DNA of 31,052 nucleotides. Origin: a virus. Where the stretch lies: IMG/VR virus record IMGVR_UViG_3300035171_000033, positions 1 through 31,052 of that record, one strand, 5' to 3'. The notes under the pieces were generated by a model, which saw only the letters and a list, made by a program, of their open reading frames with translations, was not told the DNA's origin and did not search any database. The position numbers and the translations under genes are program-made. Shown piece by piece: positions 20,851-27,078 of the stretch (its first letter is position 1; the number at the start of each line of letters is the position of its first letter).

Positions 20851-21282
20851 ATGCCCGCCCCCGGGCGGAGGAATCGCTGTCTCACAAGGGAGATCGTTCT
20901 GCGGTACCTACTCGCCATAGCGGCGGCGTGCCTGCTCGCGCTGCCCAACCTCGCACGCTCAGGAACCCGTCCGGTGCCGCCGTTCTGGTGGGCGCTCGGG
21001 ACATGCGAGACCGGCCACATCGGCGAACCCGGGGATGGAGCCCCACGCTTCGACTGGGGCCGCTACCACCGGCACCTGGAAGGCACGCTCTACGAGGGCT
21101 TCGTCGGCTTCGCCGCGAGCACTTGGCGACTCTGGGCCGGCCATGTGGGCGTCCGCTACGCGCACGCGTGGCAGGCCCCGCCGATGGTGCAAGTCCGCGT
21201 CGCGCGGTACGGCCTCTCCGTCGGCGGCTATTGGGGATGTCTTCACTCTCACCCGGAGATCTACTCGCTCCCGGGACGGTGA
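20851..21282 (+). CDS. Secreted Rpf-like transglycosylase
   Basis: 143 residues if started at ATG 20851. In-frame TTG 20842 and GTG 20848 are alternatives. An AAGGGAG site at 20886-20892 lies six bases before an in-frame CTG (20899) that would begin exactly at the signal segment LRYLLAIAAACLLALPNLA, so the start is uncertain. After cleavage the protein reads WALGTCETGH (likely catalytic Glu), then YEGFVGFAASTWRLWAG and GGYWGCLHSH, the order seen in resuscitation-promoting-factor domains. Such proteins cut peptidoglycan and wake dormant Actinobacteria. Its place beside attP suggests a lysogen-expressed gene. Confidence 0.65.
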   Translation: MPAPGRRNRCLTREIVLRYLLAIAAACLLALPNLARSGTRPVPPFWWALGTCETGHIGEPGDGAPRFDWGRYHRHLEGTLYEGFVGFAASTWRLWAGHVGVRYAHAWQAPPMVQVRVARYGLSVGGYWGCLHSHPEIYSLPGR

Positions 21283-21302
21283 CCGCTCTTTTTTTTGGGC
21301 GG
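21283..21302 (+). terminator. T8 tract with flanking inverted repeat after Rpf-like gene
   Basis: Eight T residues (21289-21296), the only such run noticed here, directly follow the Rpf-like stop codon and are flanked by CCGCTC and GGGCGG (6 pairs, one G-T). The T run sits in the loop instead of after a stem, so terminator activity is uncertain. The remaining bases to 21379 hold only a weak 22-codon ORF (TTG 21315) that overlaps the next GTG. Confidence 0.35.
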
Positions 21303-21379
21303 GCACCTAGACGATTGAGGGGGCCGCTCGTCGCTGCGCTGTATGGGATGGCTCGGAGCGCCCCGCCGGCGGTGACGGC

Positions 21380-21580
21380 GTGAGCTACGCGACGTTCCTT
21401 GATCGCAAGCGCTCACGGTTCGTCGGTGACGGCTTCGACGGAGACCCGTCCGGGTGGCTTTACCCGTTCCAGCGCGACATCGTCGAGCTCGCATATGCGT
21501 CGCCGGCGCACACGTTCTGGCCGCCCGCGGTGCTGCTGCTGAACGAGCGGGACACCGAACGCGGCGAGGCCGAAGCGTGA
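21380..21580 (+). CDS. Short protein resembling the N-terminus of a phage helicase/methylase
   Basis: 66 residues from GTG 21380. YATFLDRKRSRFVGDGFD and LYPFQRDIVELA look like the opening of large phage SNF2-type helicase or DNA methylase proteins, where FQRDIV is followed by a Walker A loop. Here the sequence changes to SPAHTFWPPAVLLLNERD and stops, so no ATPase part exists. It is either a truncated remnant with an open frame or a stand-alone adaptor. It overlaps the next gene by GTGA. Confidence 0.55.
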   Translation: MSYATFLDRKRSRFVGDGFDGDPSGWLYPFQRDIVELAYASPAHTFWPPAVLLLNERDTERGEAEA

Positions 21581-21789
21581 CCGGGGAACCGACCTACATG
21601 CCGCTGGACGACCGCCACGAGGCCCTCTTCGCCTGCCGGCTGTGCGGGCAGACCGTCGCGGTCGGCCCCCACCACGACCATATCGAGCCGGACGGCTTCG
21701 CGTGCGCACGGTGCCGCACCGAGAAGCCGGGGGCGTCCGATCTGGCCCAGGCGATCGGCAGAGCACGGAAAGCACAGGCCGCGGCATGA
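21577..21789 (+). CDS. Small zinc-finger protein
   Basis: 70 residues from GTG 21577. CRLCGQT, then HHDH and CARCRTEK provide a four-cysteine plus His cluster at about residues 20-48, with a helical Ala/Arg tail. Resembles small phage zinc-binding proteins near replication genes; function unknown. Confidence 0.62.
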   Translation: MTGEPTYMPLDDRHEALFACRLCGQTVAVGPHHDHIEPDGFACARCRTEKPGASDLAQAIGRARKAQAAA

Positions 21790-21845
21790 GCATCAACGTA
21801 CTTCACGCACCCACACGGGCCCGGTTCCGCGGGTGGGGCGAATGA
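21786..21845 (+). CDS. 19-residue coupling ORF
   Basis: ATG 21786 overlaps the previous TGA, and its TGA overlaps the ATG of the nuclease gene. The peptide (INVLHAPTRARFRGWG) has no motif. It is probably important only for translational coupling. Confidence 0.3.
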   Translation: MSINVLHAPTRARFRGWGE

Positions 21846-22171
21846 CCGAGGCCGAGTTGCAGTCCGCGGTGATCGAGACTGCCCGCCTCTTCCACTGGCG
21901 GGTCGCGCACTTCCGCCCCGCGCTCACCGCGAAAGGCTGGCGGACTCCGGTCGAAGGAGACGGCGCCGGCTTCCCCGACCTCGTGCTCGTAAGGCGGCCG
22001 GTGACGCGCCGTGCCAGGCTGATCTTCGCCGAGTTGAAGTCCGCTACTGGGAATCTGTCGGTGGAGCAGCAGCAGTGGCTGGCCGTCCTTGAGCCGGTCG
22101 CGGAGACGTTCCTGTGGCGGCCCGCCCACTGGACTAGCGGTGCGATCGAGGAGGTGCTCAGAGCCGACTGA
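21842..22171 (+). CDS. VRR-NUC nuclease
   Basis: 109 residues from ATG 21842. TEAELQSAVIETARLFHW, then GDGAGFPDLVLV and FAELKS give the E, D and E-x-K residues of the PD-(D/E)XK VRR-NUC family, and QQQWLAVLEPVAE is the usual following helix. Stand-alone phage VRR-NUC proteins act on branched or cruciform DNA. It is the last gene before the replication initiator-like gene. Confidence 0.87.
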   Translation: MTEAELQSAVIETARLFHWRVAHFRPALTAKGWRTPVEGDGAGFPDLVLVRRPVTRRARLIFAELKSATGNLSVEQQQWLAVLEPVAETFLWRPAHWTSGAIEEVLRAD

Positions 22172-22179
22172 TAGTGCGC

Positions 22180-22203
22180 GCGCGCCCCTCGAAGAGGGCG
22201 CGC
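22180..22203 (+). repeat. Hairpin after VRR-NUC gene
   Basis: GCGCGCCCCTC (22180-22190) pairs with GAGGGCGCGC (22194-22203) over ten pairs with one bulged C, loop GAA, followed by TTCCCCC. It matches the hairpin plus TTCCC pattern of the early-operon junctions. Weak or factor-dependent termination is possible. Confidence 0.6.
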
Positions 22204-22241
22204 TTCCCCCACCCTCGACCCCCTTGAAAGGAGCCGCTCCG

Positions 22242-22955
22242 GTGGCATGGCTTGATGATCGGTATTGGTGCCATCCGAAGATCGTGTCGTTGTCCGATGG
22301 TGCGTATCGGGCGAACACGAACGCGATCGCGTATTGCGCGGGGATGGGAACCGGCGGTGTGCTTGATCAGGCGCAGCAGCGGGTTGTCGGGGCGCAGGCG
22401 AAGCACCGCCGTGAGCTGGTGGCGGGCGGCGTGTGGGACGACCTTGGCGGCGGCCGCATCCAGATCCATGACTGGGATGACCACAACAGTTCGAGGGACC
22501 GTCGCAGGGAGTCGGACAGGGAGCGTAAGCGGAGGCAGCGCCAGCGTGACCGCGAGCCATCTGTCACAGCGGAAGTCACACAGGACGTCACGCGTGACAT
22601 CGCCGTGACAGACACCGTGACGGAGGCCGTGACGTCACGCAGACCGGCGCGCGTTGAAGGTAGTGAAGGAAGTGAAAGAACTTCAAGTGCTCTAGATCTT
22701 CAACGCTCTACTAGCTACGAGAGCACCGAATCACACAACGAACCAGACCTGAGCCCGGCACTCCGCAAGCTCGCACTAGCCACCGGCGCACGAACACGAG
22801 ACGACATCCAGAAACTCACCCGCGCCGCACGCTCCCACCGCTCCTCCGAGTCCGACATCCAACACGCCATCGACGCCTGCACCGGACCAGGTGTGCAATC
22901 CCGCCTCGCCGTAGCCCTCGCCGAACTCGTCAAGAGAAGCCGGAAAGCAGCATGA
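22242..22955 (+). CDS. Replication initiator-like protein
   Basis: 237 residues from GTG 22242, with GAAAGGAG eight bases upstream. The N-terminal about 70 residues (WLDDRYWCHPKIVSLSDGAY, then LDQAQQRVVGAQAKHRRELV) match the opening winged-helix domain of phage replication proteins that pair a DNA-binding head with a DnaD-like tail. A highly basic segment (RRRESDRERKRRQRQRDRE) follows, then a repetitive VT region encoded by 12-bp iterons, then a C-terminal helical domain (LRKLALATGARTRDDIQKLT). The likely origin lies inside this gene. It ends in an ATGA overlap with the next gene. Confidence 0.7.
   Translation: MAWLDDRYWCHPKIVSLSDGAYRANTNAIAYCAGMGTGGVLDQAQQRVVGAQAKHRRELVAGGVWDDLGGGRIQIHDWDDHNSSRDRRRESDRERKRRQRQRDREPSVTAEVTQDVTRDIAVTDTVTEAVTSRRPARVEGSEGSERTSSALDLQRSTSYESTESHNEPDLSPALRKLALATGARTRDDIQKLTRAARSHRSSESDIQHAIDACTGPGVQSRLAVALAELVKRSRKAA
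22563..22638. repeat. Iteron array, candidate replication origin
   Basis: GTCAC begins at 22563, 22575 and 22587 (12-bp spacing). GTGAC begins at 22605, 22617 and 22629 (12-bp spacing), so two sets of three face each other around the palindrome GTCACGCGTGAC (22587-22598). GTGACGTCAC closes the array. It is within the initiator-like gene and translates as VTxx repeats. Confidence 0.75.
22651..22750. other. A+T-rich stretch beside iterons, possible unwinding element
   Basis: About half of these bases are A or T, against roughly one third around it. A 9-bp inverted repeat GCGTTGAAG (22651-22659) / CTTCAACGC (22698-22706) and AGTGAAG-type direct repeats lie inside. The layout iterons plus AT-rich stretch inside an initiator gene is that of lambda-type origins. 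Confidence 0.55.
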
Positions 22956-23701
22956 GCATCGCTGATGGCTGCGATAGCGGGTCGCGCGTGCGTGTTCCCG
23001 GCCCGGGTTCGTGCGCGCAAACAGAGGAGCGGCTGGCGGCGATCGTGAGGCTGTTGGAGTCGCGCGACGACCACCTGGAGGTGCTGGCGGCGAGGGCGAC
23101 TCACGCTCTGCCCGGCGCGGGTGTCACCGACGCGTATCTCGTGAAGTCGCCGAAGCCGTACGGGTTGGACGGGCAGGTGCATGAGTGTGCTCGCGATCGT
23201 GACGGTGAGATTGACCGGTTGGCGGCGCAAACGAGGCCGGCGTTCGGGTCGGTTGCGGATGAGATTGGTGAGGCGAACCGTCGTGGGGAGCGGTGGGAGC
23301 GTGTTAGGGCGGCGAAGTGGGCGCGGTTCGACTACGCCGCGTTGGACAGGGCGTTGGAGGAGCTCAGGGCGCACGATCAGGGCGGCTACCGGGTGGTGCA
23401 TGCGGTGTACGTGTATGGGTGGTTGGAGCCGTCTGTGGTGGTGGAGGCGGCGTGCCGGCGGGCGCTCGAGTTCCTCTCGGTGTGGTTGCCGGAACGGCTG
23501 CGGGCGCCGGAGGTGGCGGTGGACCGCGGCGCGTCGTTGGCGGCAAGGGGCCGGTGGGCTGACGCGGTCGCCAGGGGCCGCCGTGACGAGTTGCTTCGCC
23601 GGTGGGTGCGGGTTGAGGGGATGCCGGTGCAGTGGGTCGCGTGGGTGTGTGGGTTGTCGGTGTCGCAGGTGAACCGGATCGTGCGAAAGCAAGCGGCGTG
23701 A
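22952..23701 (+). CDS. HTH protein, possible late regulator
   Basis: 249 residues from ATG 22952 (ATGA overlap). The middle is helical and charged, with many Trp and Arg residues. The last about 30 residues (MPVQWVAWVCGLSVSQVNRI) form a sigma-region-4 or RinA-like helix-turn-helix. It sits between the replication gene and the packaging genes, where phages often keep their late activator. It could instead be a DNA-binding part of the replication complex. Not matched to a named family. Confidence 0.6.
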   Translation: MSIADGCDSGSRVRVPGPGSCAQTEERLAAIVRLLESRDDHLEVLAARATHALPGAGVTDAYLVKSPKPYGLDGQVHECARDRDGEIDRLAAQTRPAFGSVADEIGEANRRGERWERVRAAKWARFDYAALDRALEELRAHDQGGYRVVHAVYVYGWLEPSVVVEAACRRALEFLSVWLPERLRAPEVAVDRGASLAARGRWADAVARGRRDELLRRWVRVEGMPVQWVAWVCGLSVSQVNRIVRKQAA

Positions 23702-23709
23702 CTGGATGC

Positions 23710-23738
23710 TTGATCCGTCCGACCGGGTGTGGCAAACT
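23710..23738 (+). promoter_or_regulatory. Candidate late promoter before packaging genes
   Basis: TTGATC (23710-23715) and CAAACT (23733-23738) are 17 bases apart; the -35 is good, the -10 poor. It lies in the 111-bp gap that separates replication from packaging genes. A weak -10 would fit activation by the preceding helix-turn-helix protein. The gap could also hold cos or pac. Confidence 0.35.
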
Positions 23739-23812
23739 CTCTGCTGGCGCTCCGGGTAATGCCGTTGAGCGCGACAAGCCGTTAGTCGAACTACGCCCTG
23801 AGGCGGTGAGCG

Positions 23813-24004
23813 ATGGCACGCCCCACTTCTGAGCAGCTTTCCGAGCGCGAGTGCGCGTTCACCCGTGCGCTGGCCGCCGGCCACACGTTCGCCGCCGCCG
23901 TGAAAGCCTCAGCTATCGACGAGCGCCACGTCATCCGCCTGTTGGACCGGCCCGACTTCCGCCCTGTCGCCGCCGCCGTGCTGGCCGACACCGTCGCCGC
24001 GTGA
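23813..24004 (+). CDS. Small HTH protein upstream of terminase
   Basis: 63 residues from ATG 23813. SERECAFTRALAAGHTFAAA, then IDERHVIRLLDRPDFRPV resemble the DNA-binding head of small terminase subunits. It lacks an oligomerisation part. Overlaps the next gene by GTGA. It may be a packaging-site recognition factor or regulator. Confidence 0.6.
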   Translation: MARPTSEQLSERECAFTRALAAGHTFAAAVKASAIDERHVIRLLDRPDFRPVAAAVLADTVAA

Positions 24005-24210
24005 CGGACACCATCATGGAAGCCGACGAGCAACCAGCCACCGAGACAGACGCTGTCAACGCATGGCGCACCCTGCAACTGTTAGACGCCGGGTATGCCC
24101 CCCAGCACGCCGACCTCCTCGCCGCACTCCCACACGTCGACCTTGAACAGGCCCGCCGGCTGATCCGCAACGGCTGCGTCGAGGACATCGCAACGAACAT
24201 CCTCGCATGA
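24001..24210 (+). CDS. Small unknown protein upstream of terminase
   Basis: 69 residues from GTG 24001. Acidic N-terminus, then WRTLQLLDAGYAPQHADLLA and LEQARRLIRNGCVEDIATNI, a helical region with a possible helix-turn-helix. Coupled at both ends (GTGA, ATGA). Role unknown, presumably packaging related. Confidence 0.58.
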   Translation: MTDTIMEADEQPATETDAVNAWRTLQLLDAGYAPQHADLLAALPHVDLEQARRLIRNGCVEDIATNILA

Positions 24211-24740
24211 CCGGAAAGCCAGCCCGGACACCACGTCCGCCGCTCACACCAGACCAGATCACCGACAGCCAACGGGAGAAGCTGCTCGCGCTGATCAAGG
24301 CCGAGCCGTACGCAGGACACGCAGACCTTGCCGCCCGCGCCGGCATCCACGGCACCACCGCGCAACGCCGCCAGTTCGTCAAAAACGACCCCGAAACTCA
24401 GGCGGCGATCGCCGAAGCCCGCGGCGCGGCGCTCGACCAGGCAGGCCTGAACGTGCCGCACCTGTTCGTGAAGCTCGCCCGTGTCGTCAACACCGACGAC
24501 CACGCCTCGCAGCTCCGCGCGATCCAGTACGCCCTCACGCTGCAAGGCGTTCACGGCGAAGTCGCAAGGATCGAAGTGACCGGCGCCGACGGCGACCCTG
24601 TGGAGGTCAGCAACACCGATGTCGCAGCCGCAGTCGACCGGTTCACCACCACCATCCGCCGCCTCGCCGACCGTCAGACAGCCGAGCCCGGCGGAACTGT
24701 TCGCGACGCTCCCGCCGGACAAGCAGAACTCGCTCCTTGA
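24207..24740 (+). CDS. Terminase small subunit
   Basis: 177 residues from ATG 24207. Residues about 38-72 (AGHADLAARAGIHGTTAQRR, FVKNDPETQAAIAEAR) form the helix-turn-helix and following helix of small terminases. The centre (LNVPHLFVKLARVVNTDDHA) is helical and suits ring assembly. It overlaps the large subunit ORF by 122 bases. It would bind the packaging site and load the motor. Confidence 0.72.
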   Translation: MTGKPARTPRPPLTPDQITDSQREKLLALIKAEPYAGHADLAARAGIHGTTAQRRQFVKNDPETQAAIAEARGAALDQAGLNVPHLFVKLARVVNTDDHASQLRAIQYALTLQGVHGEVARIEVTGADGDPVEVSNTDVAAAVDRFTTTIRRLADRQTAEPGGTVRDAPAGQAELAP

Positions 24741-26199
24741 GCAGCTAGCCGCCGACGCCGGCGTTTCGGTCGACGATGTCAAAGCCAGGCTTGCGTACAC
24801 GTGGGAAGGATGGCTCGCGAGGCCGTCACAGCTCGAACCTGACGGCGACTGGATCTACTGGCTGCTGAAAGCCGGCCGCGGGTACGGCAAAACCCGGATC
24901 GGCGCCGAATGGATCCGCAAACAAGCTCGCGTCCGTGAGCGGTTGCATCTGATCGCCCCCACCGCGGCCGACGCCCGCGACGTGATGGTCAACGGCGAAT
25001 CCGGCATTATGGCGATCACCCCCAGGGCCGACCGTCCAACCTACTTTCCGTCGAGGCGCCAGCTTGTCTGGCCGAACGGCGCGCAGGCGCTGCTGTTCTC
25101 CGGCGAGGACCCCGACTCTTTGCGCGGGCCGCAGTGCGAAGCGTTGTGGGCCGACGAGATCGCCGCGTGGCAGTACCCGCAAGAAACGTGGGACATGGCT
25201 TTGCTCGGCCTCCGCCTCGGCGACAACCCCCAAGCCTGTGTGACGTCAACGCCGAAACCTATCGGCGTGTACCGCGACCTCGTCAACGACACCGACTGTG
25301 TCGTGACGGGCGGCGCGACGTTCGAGAACCTCGGCAACCTCGGCCCCACCTACCGCACCATCATCGGCCGGTACGACGGCACGAAACTCGGTCGGCAGGA
25401 GCTCCACGCGGAGCTGCTCGAGGACGAGGGCCTCGCCTACCGCTGGTCGGAACGCCTCCACGTCGTCCCGCAGTTCGACATCCCCGACGCGTGGGACAGG
25501 TTCGAGCACATGGACTACGGCCTGTCCGCACCGACAGCGTGGTATCCGGTCGCGTCGGATTTCGACGGCAACCTGATCGTGTTCGACGGCCTGTACGAGC
25601 CTGGGCTGCCGTCGGAGATCGCACCGAAGATCGACCAGCTCCGCGCGACAGGGTGGGAGGCGGTACGTGACAGCGTCCGTGTCGCGAATGTTTGCCATGC
25701 TGACCCGGCGGTGTTCGCGGCCGGGGCCCGCACGAAATGGGGGCGTCCTGCGTCGGTCGCGGACGAGTTCGCCGCCGCGAACATCACGGTTGTCGCAGCG
25801 AACAACGACCGCCGCGCCGGGTTCGTCCGTATCAGCGAACTGTTGAAAGCCGACACGAACCGTCGCTTCCCGTCATGGCATGAGAGGCACGGCGAGCCGG
25901 GCGCCCCGGCGATGTTCATCGTCGACACGCCCGGCACCGCGGAGTTGCGGCAGCAACTCGCCGACGCGCCGTTGGAAGAAGACGGCAAGCCGCTGCCCGG
26001 CGAGGCCGTAGACAGGGATTGGGAGCGGTCGAAGGGCCATGCCCACGCGTCGCTCAGGTACGGGGTGCTGTCGCGACCGTCGGCTTCTGAGGAACCCGAC
26101 CGTCCGCCGTCCACGCCGGACGAGGTGCGCCAGGCGCGGCTCGCGGAGATCCGGAAACGTCGCGAGAAGACGACCGAGCGCGAGTACGCAGACATCTAA
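24619..26199 (+). CDS. terL: Terminase large subunit
   Basis: 526 residues from ATG 24619; no later in-frame ATG gives a complete ATPase. Walker A is KAGRGYGKTR at 84-93, Walker B ALWADE at 175-180, and the coupling motif TSTP at 209-212. The C-terminal RNase H-like nuclease begins at HMDYGLSAPTAWY (D299). Length and motifs fit a full packaging motor with nuclease. The roughly 120-base overlap with the small subunit is unusual but the early codons (PAELFATLPPDKQ) look like a genuine TerL start region. Confidence 0.93.
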   Translation: MSQPQSTGSPPPSAASPTVRQPSPAELFATLPPDKQNSLLEQLAADAGVSVDDVKARLAYTWEGWLARPSQLEPDGDWIYWLLKAGRGYGKTRIGAEWIRKQARVRERLHLIAPTAADARDVMVNGESGIMAITPRADRPTYFPSRRQLVWPNGAQALLFSGEDPDSLRGPQCEALWADEIAAWQYPQETWDMALLGLRLGDNPQACVTSTPKPIGVYRDLVNDTDCVVTGGATFENLGNLGPTYRTIIGRYDGTKLGRQELHAELLEDEGLAYRWSERLHVVPQFDIPDAWDRFEHMDYGLSAPTAWYPVASDFDGNLIVFDGLYEPGLPSEIAPKIDQLRATGWEAVRDSVRVANVCHADPAVFAAGARTKWGRPASVADEFAAANITVVAANNDRRAGFVRISELLKADTNRRFPSWHERHGEPGAPAMFIVDTPGTAELRQQLADAPLEEDGKPLPGEAVDRDWERSKGHAHASLRYGVLSRPSASEEPDRPPSTPDEVRQARLAEIRKRREKTTEREYADI

Positions 26200-26218
26200 G
26201 CAGGAGGAGAACGCCACG

Positions 26219-26569
26219 ATGAACGCCCCGTTGCTTGTCGACGCGCCCTATCTGTTCCCCGGACGGTGCCTGTTCTGCAGCCGCTCAAAAGGCGCGATGG
26301 TCGACACACAGATCGAAGACCCAGGCCTGGGCCGTGTGTACGCCTGTGTCGACGTGTGCGCGCCAACGTTCGCCCGGCTCGCCGGGTGGGCTGACCCGGC
26401 CGTGCTCGCGGACGCGGAAGCGACGGTTCAGGCGTTGCGTGACCAGCTCGCGGACGCCGACCAGGCTGTTGAGCAGGCCGCCGGCGACGCCGCGTCGATC
26501 GCTGAAGCCGCCGCCGCCCGCGCGCTCGAGCTCGCACGTCCCGCCCGCAAGACACCTGCTGCGGCGTGA
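26219..26569 (+). CDS. Zinc-finger and coiled-coil protein between TerL and portal
   Basis: 116 residues from ATG 26219 with an AGGAGG site. CLFCSRS, then ACVDVC give a four-cysteine cluster at about 18-47. A long Ala-rich coiled coil follows (ATVQALRDQLADADQAVEQA). Unknown; perhaps a packaging or assembly cofactor. Confidence 0.7.
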   Translation: MNAPLLVDAPYLFPGRCLFCSRSKGAMVDTQIEDPGLGRVYACVDVCAPTFARLAGWADPAVLADAEATVQALRDQLADADQAVEQAAGDAASIAEAAAARALELARPARKTPAAA

Positions 26570-26793
26570 CGTCGTCGCGGTCGTTGCTGCGTGTCCTTGA
26601 GCGCGAACGGGCCGCGTTCGCGCTGGAGCGCCGGATGCTGCTCGACACGATCTGCCGCCTCGCCGGGCATCCGGCGTCACCGTCGGAGATGGACATGTGG
26701 AAGCACCAGCAGTCCGAGCAGGCCAGCAGGGTTGCGGCTGACGAAGCCGACGACCTTGTCGACTATGACCAGCTGCCGTACGAACACGACTAG
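26566..26793 (+). CDS. Small helical protein
   Basis: 75 residues from GTG 26566, overlapping the previous stop. LLRVLERERAAFALERRMLL is a strong amphipathic helix; the C-terminus is acidic (ADDLVDYDQLPYEHD). Not recognised. Confidence 0.65.
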   Translation: MTSSRSLLRVLERERAAFALERRMLLDTICRLAGHPASPSEMDMWKHQQSEQASRVAADEADDLVDYDQLPYEHD

Positions 26794-26799
26794 CTAGCC

Positions 26800-27069
26800 G
26801 TGGCCTTCGAGGGTGACGCCACCACGAGGTCGGAGCGCGAGCGGTTGTTCGAGGCGATCGACGAAACCTCCGATCCCGACCTCGAGGGGACGGTGCTCGT
26901 CGGGTTCCTCGTCATCGCTGAGTGGCGCGGACCTGATGGCGCGCAGTGGCTGTCGAAGATCAGCGGCGACCACGGACAGACGCTTCCGACGTGGAGGCAA
27001 CGCGGGTACGCAGCAGAGGTGCTGCACGACATGTGGGGCGACCAGCCCGAAGACGAAGAACTCGACTAG
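26800..27069 (+). CDS. Small acidic protein upstream of portal
   Basis: 89 residues from GTG 26800. Helix then strands: SERERLFEAIDETSDP, GTVLVGFLVIAEWRGPDGAQ, and a C-terminal helix ending DQPEDEELD. The strand part resembles a small alpha/beta fold. No family recognised. Confidence 0.65.
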   Translation: MAFEGDATTRSERERLFEAIDETSDPDLEGTVLVGFLVIAEWRGPDGAQWLSKISGDHGQTLPTWRQRGYAAEVLHDMWGDQPEDEELD

Positions 27070-27078
27070 GAGGCGCGG

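Noticed and set aside
20565-21383. 272-codon ORF across attP and the Rpf-like gene
   Set aside because: Runs through the tRNA-like core and the cloverleaf and out of frame with the Rpf-like gene; Arg/Pro/Ser-rich.
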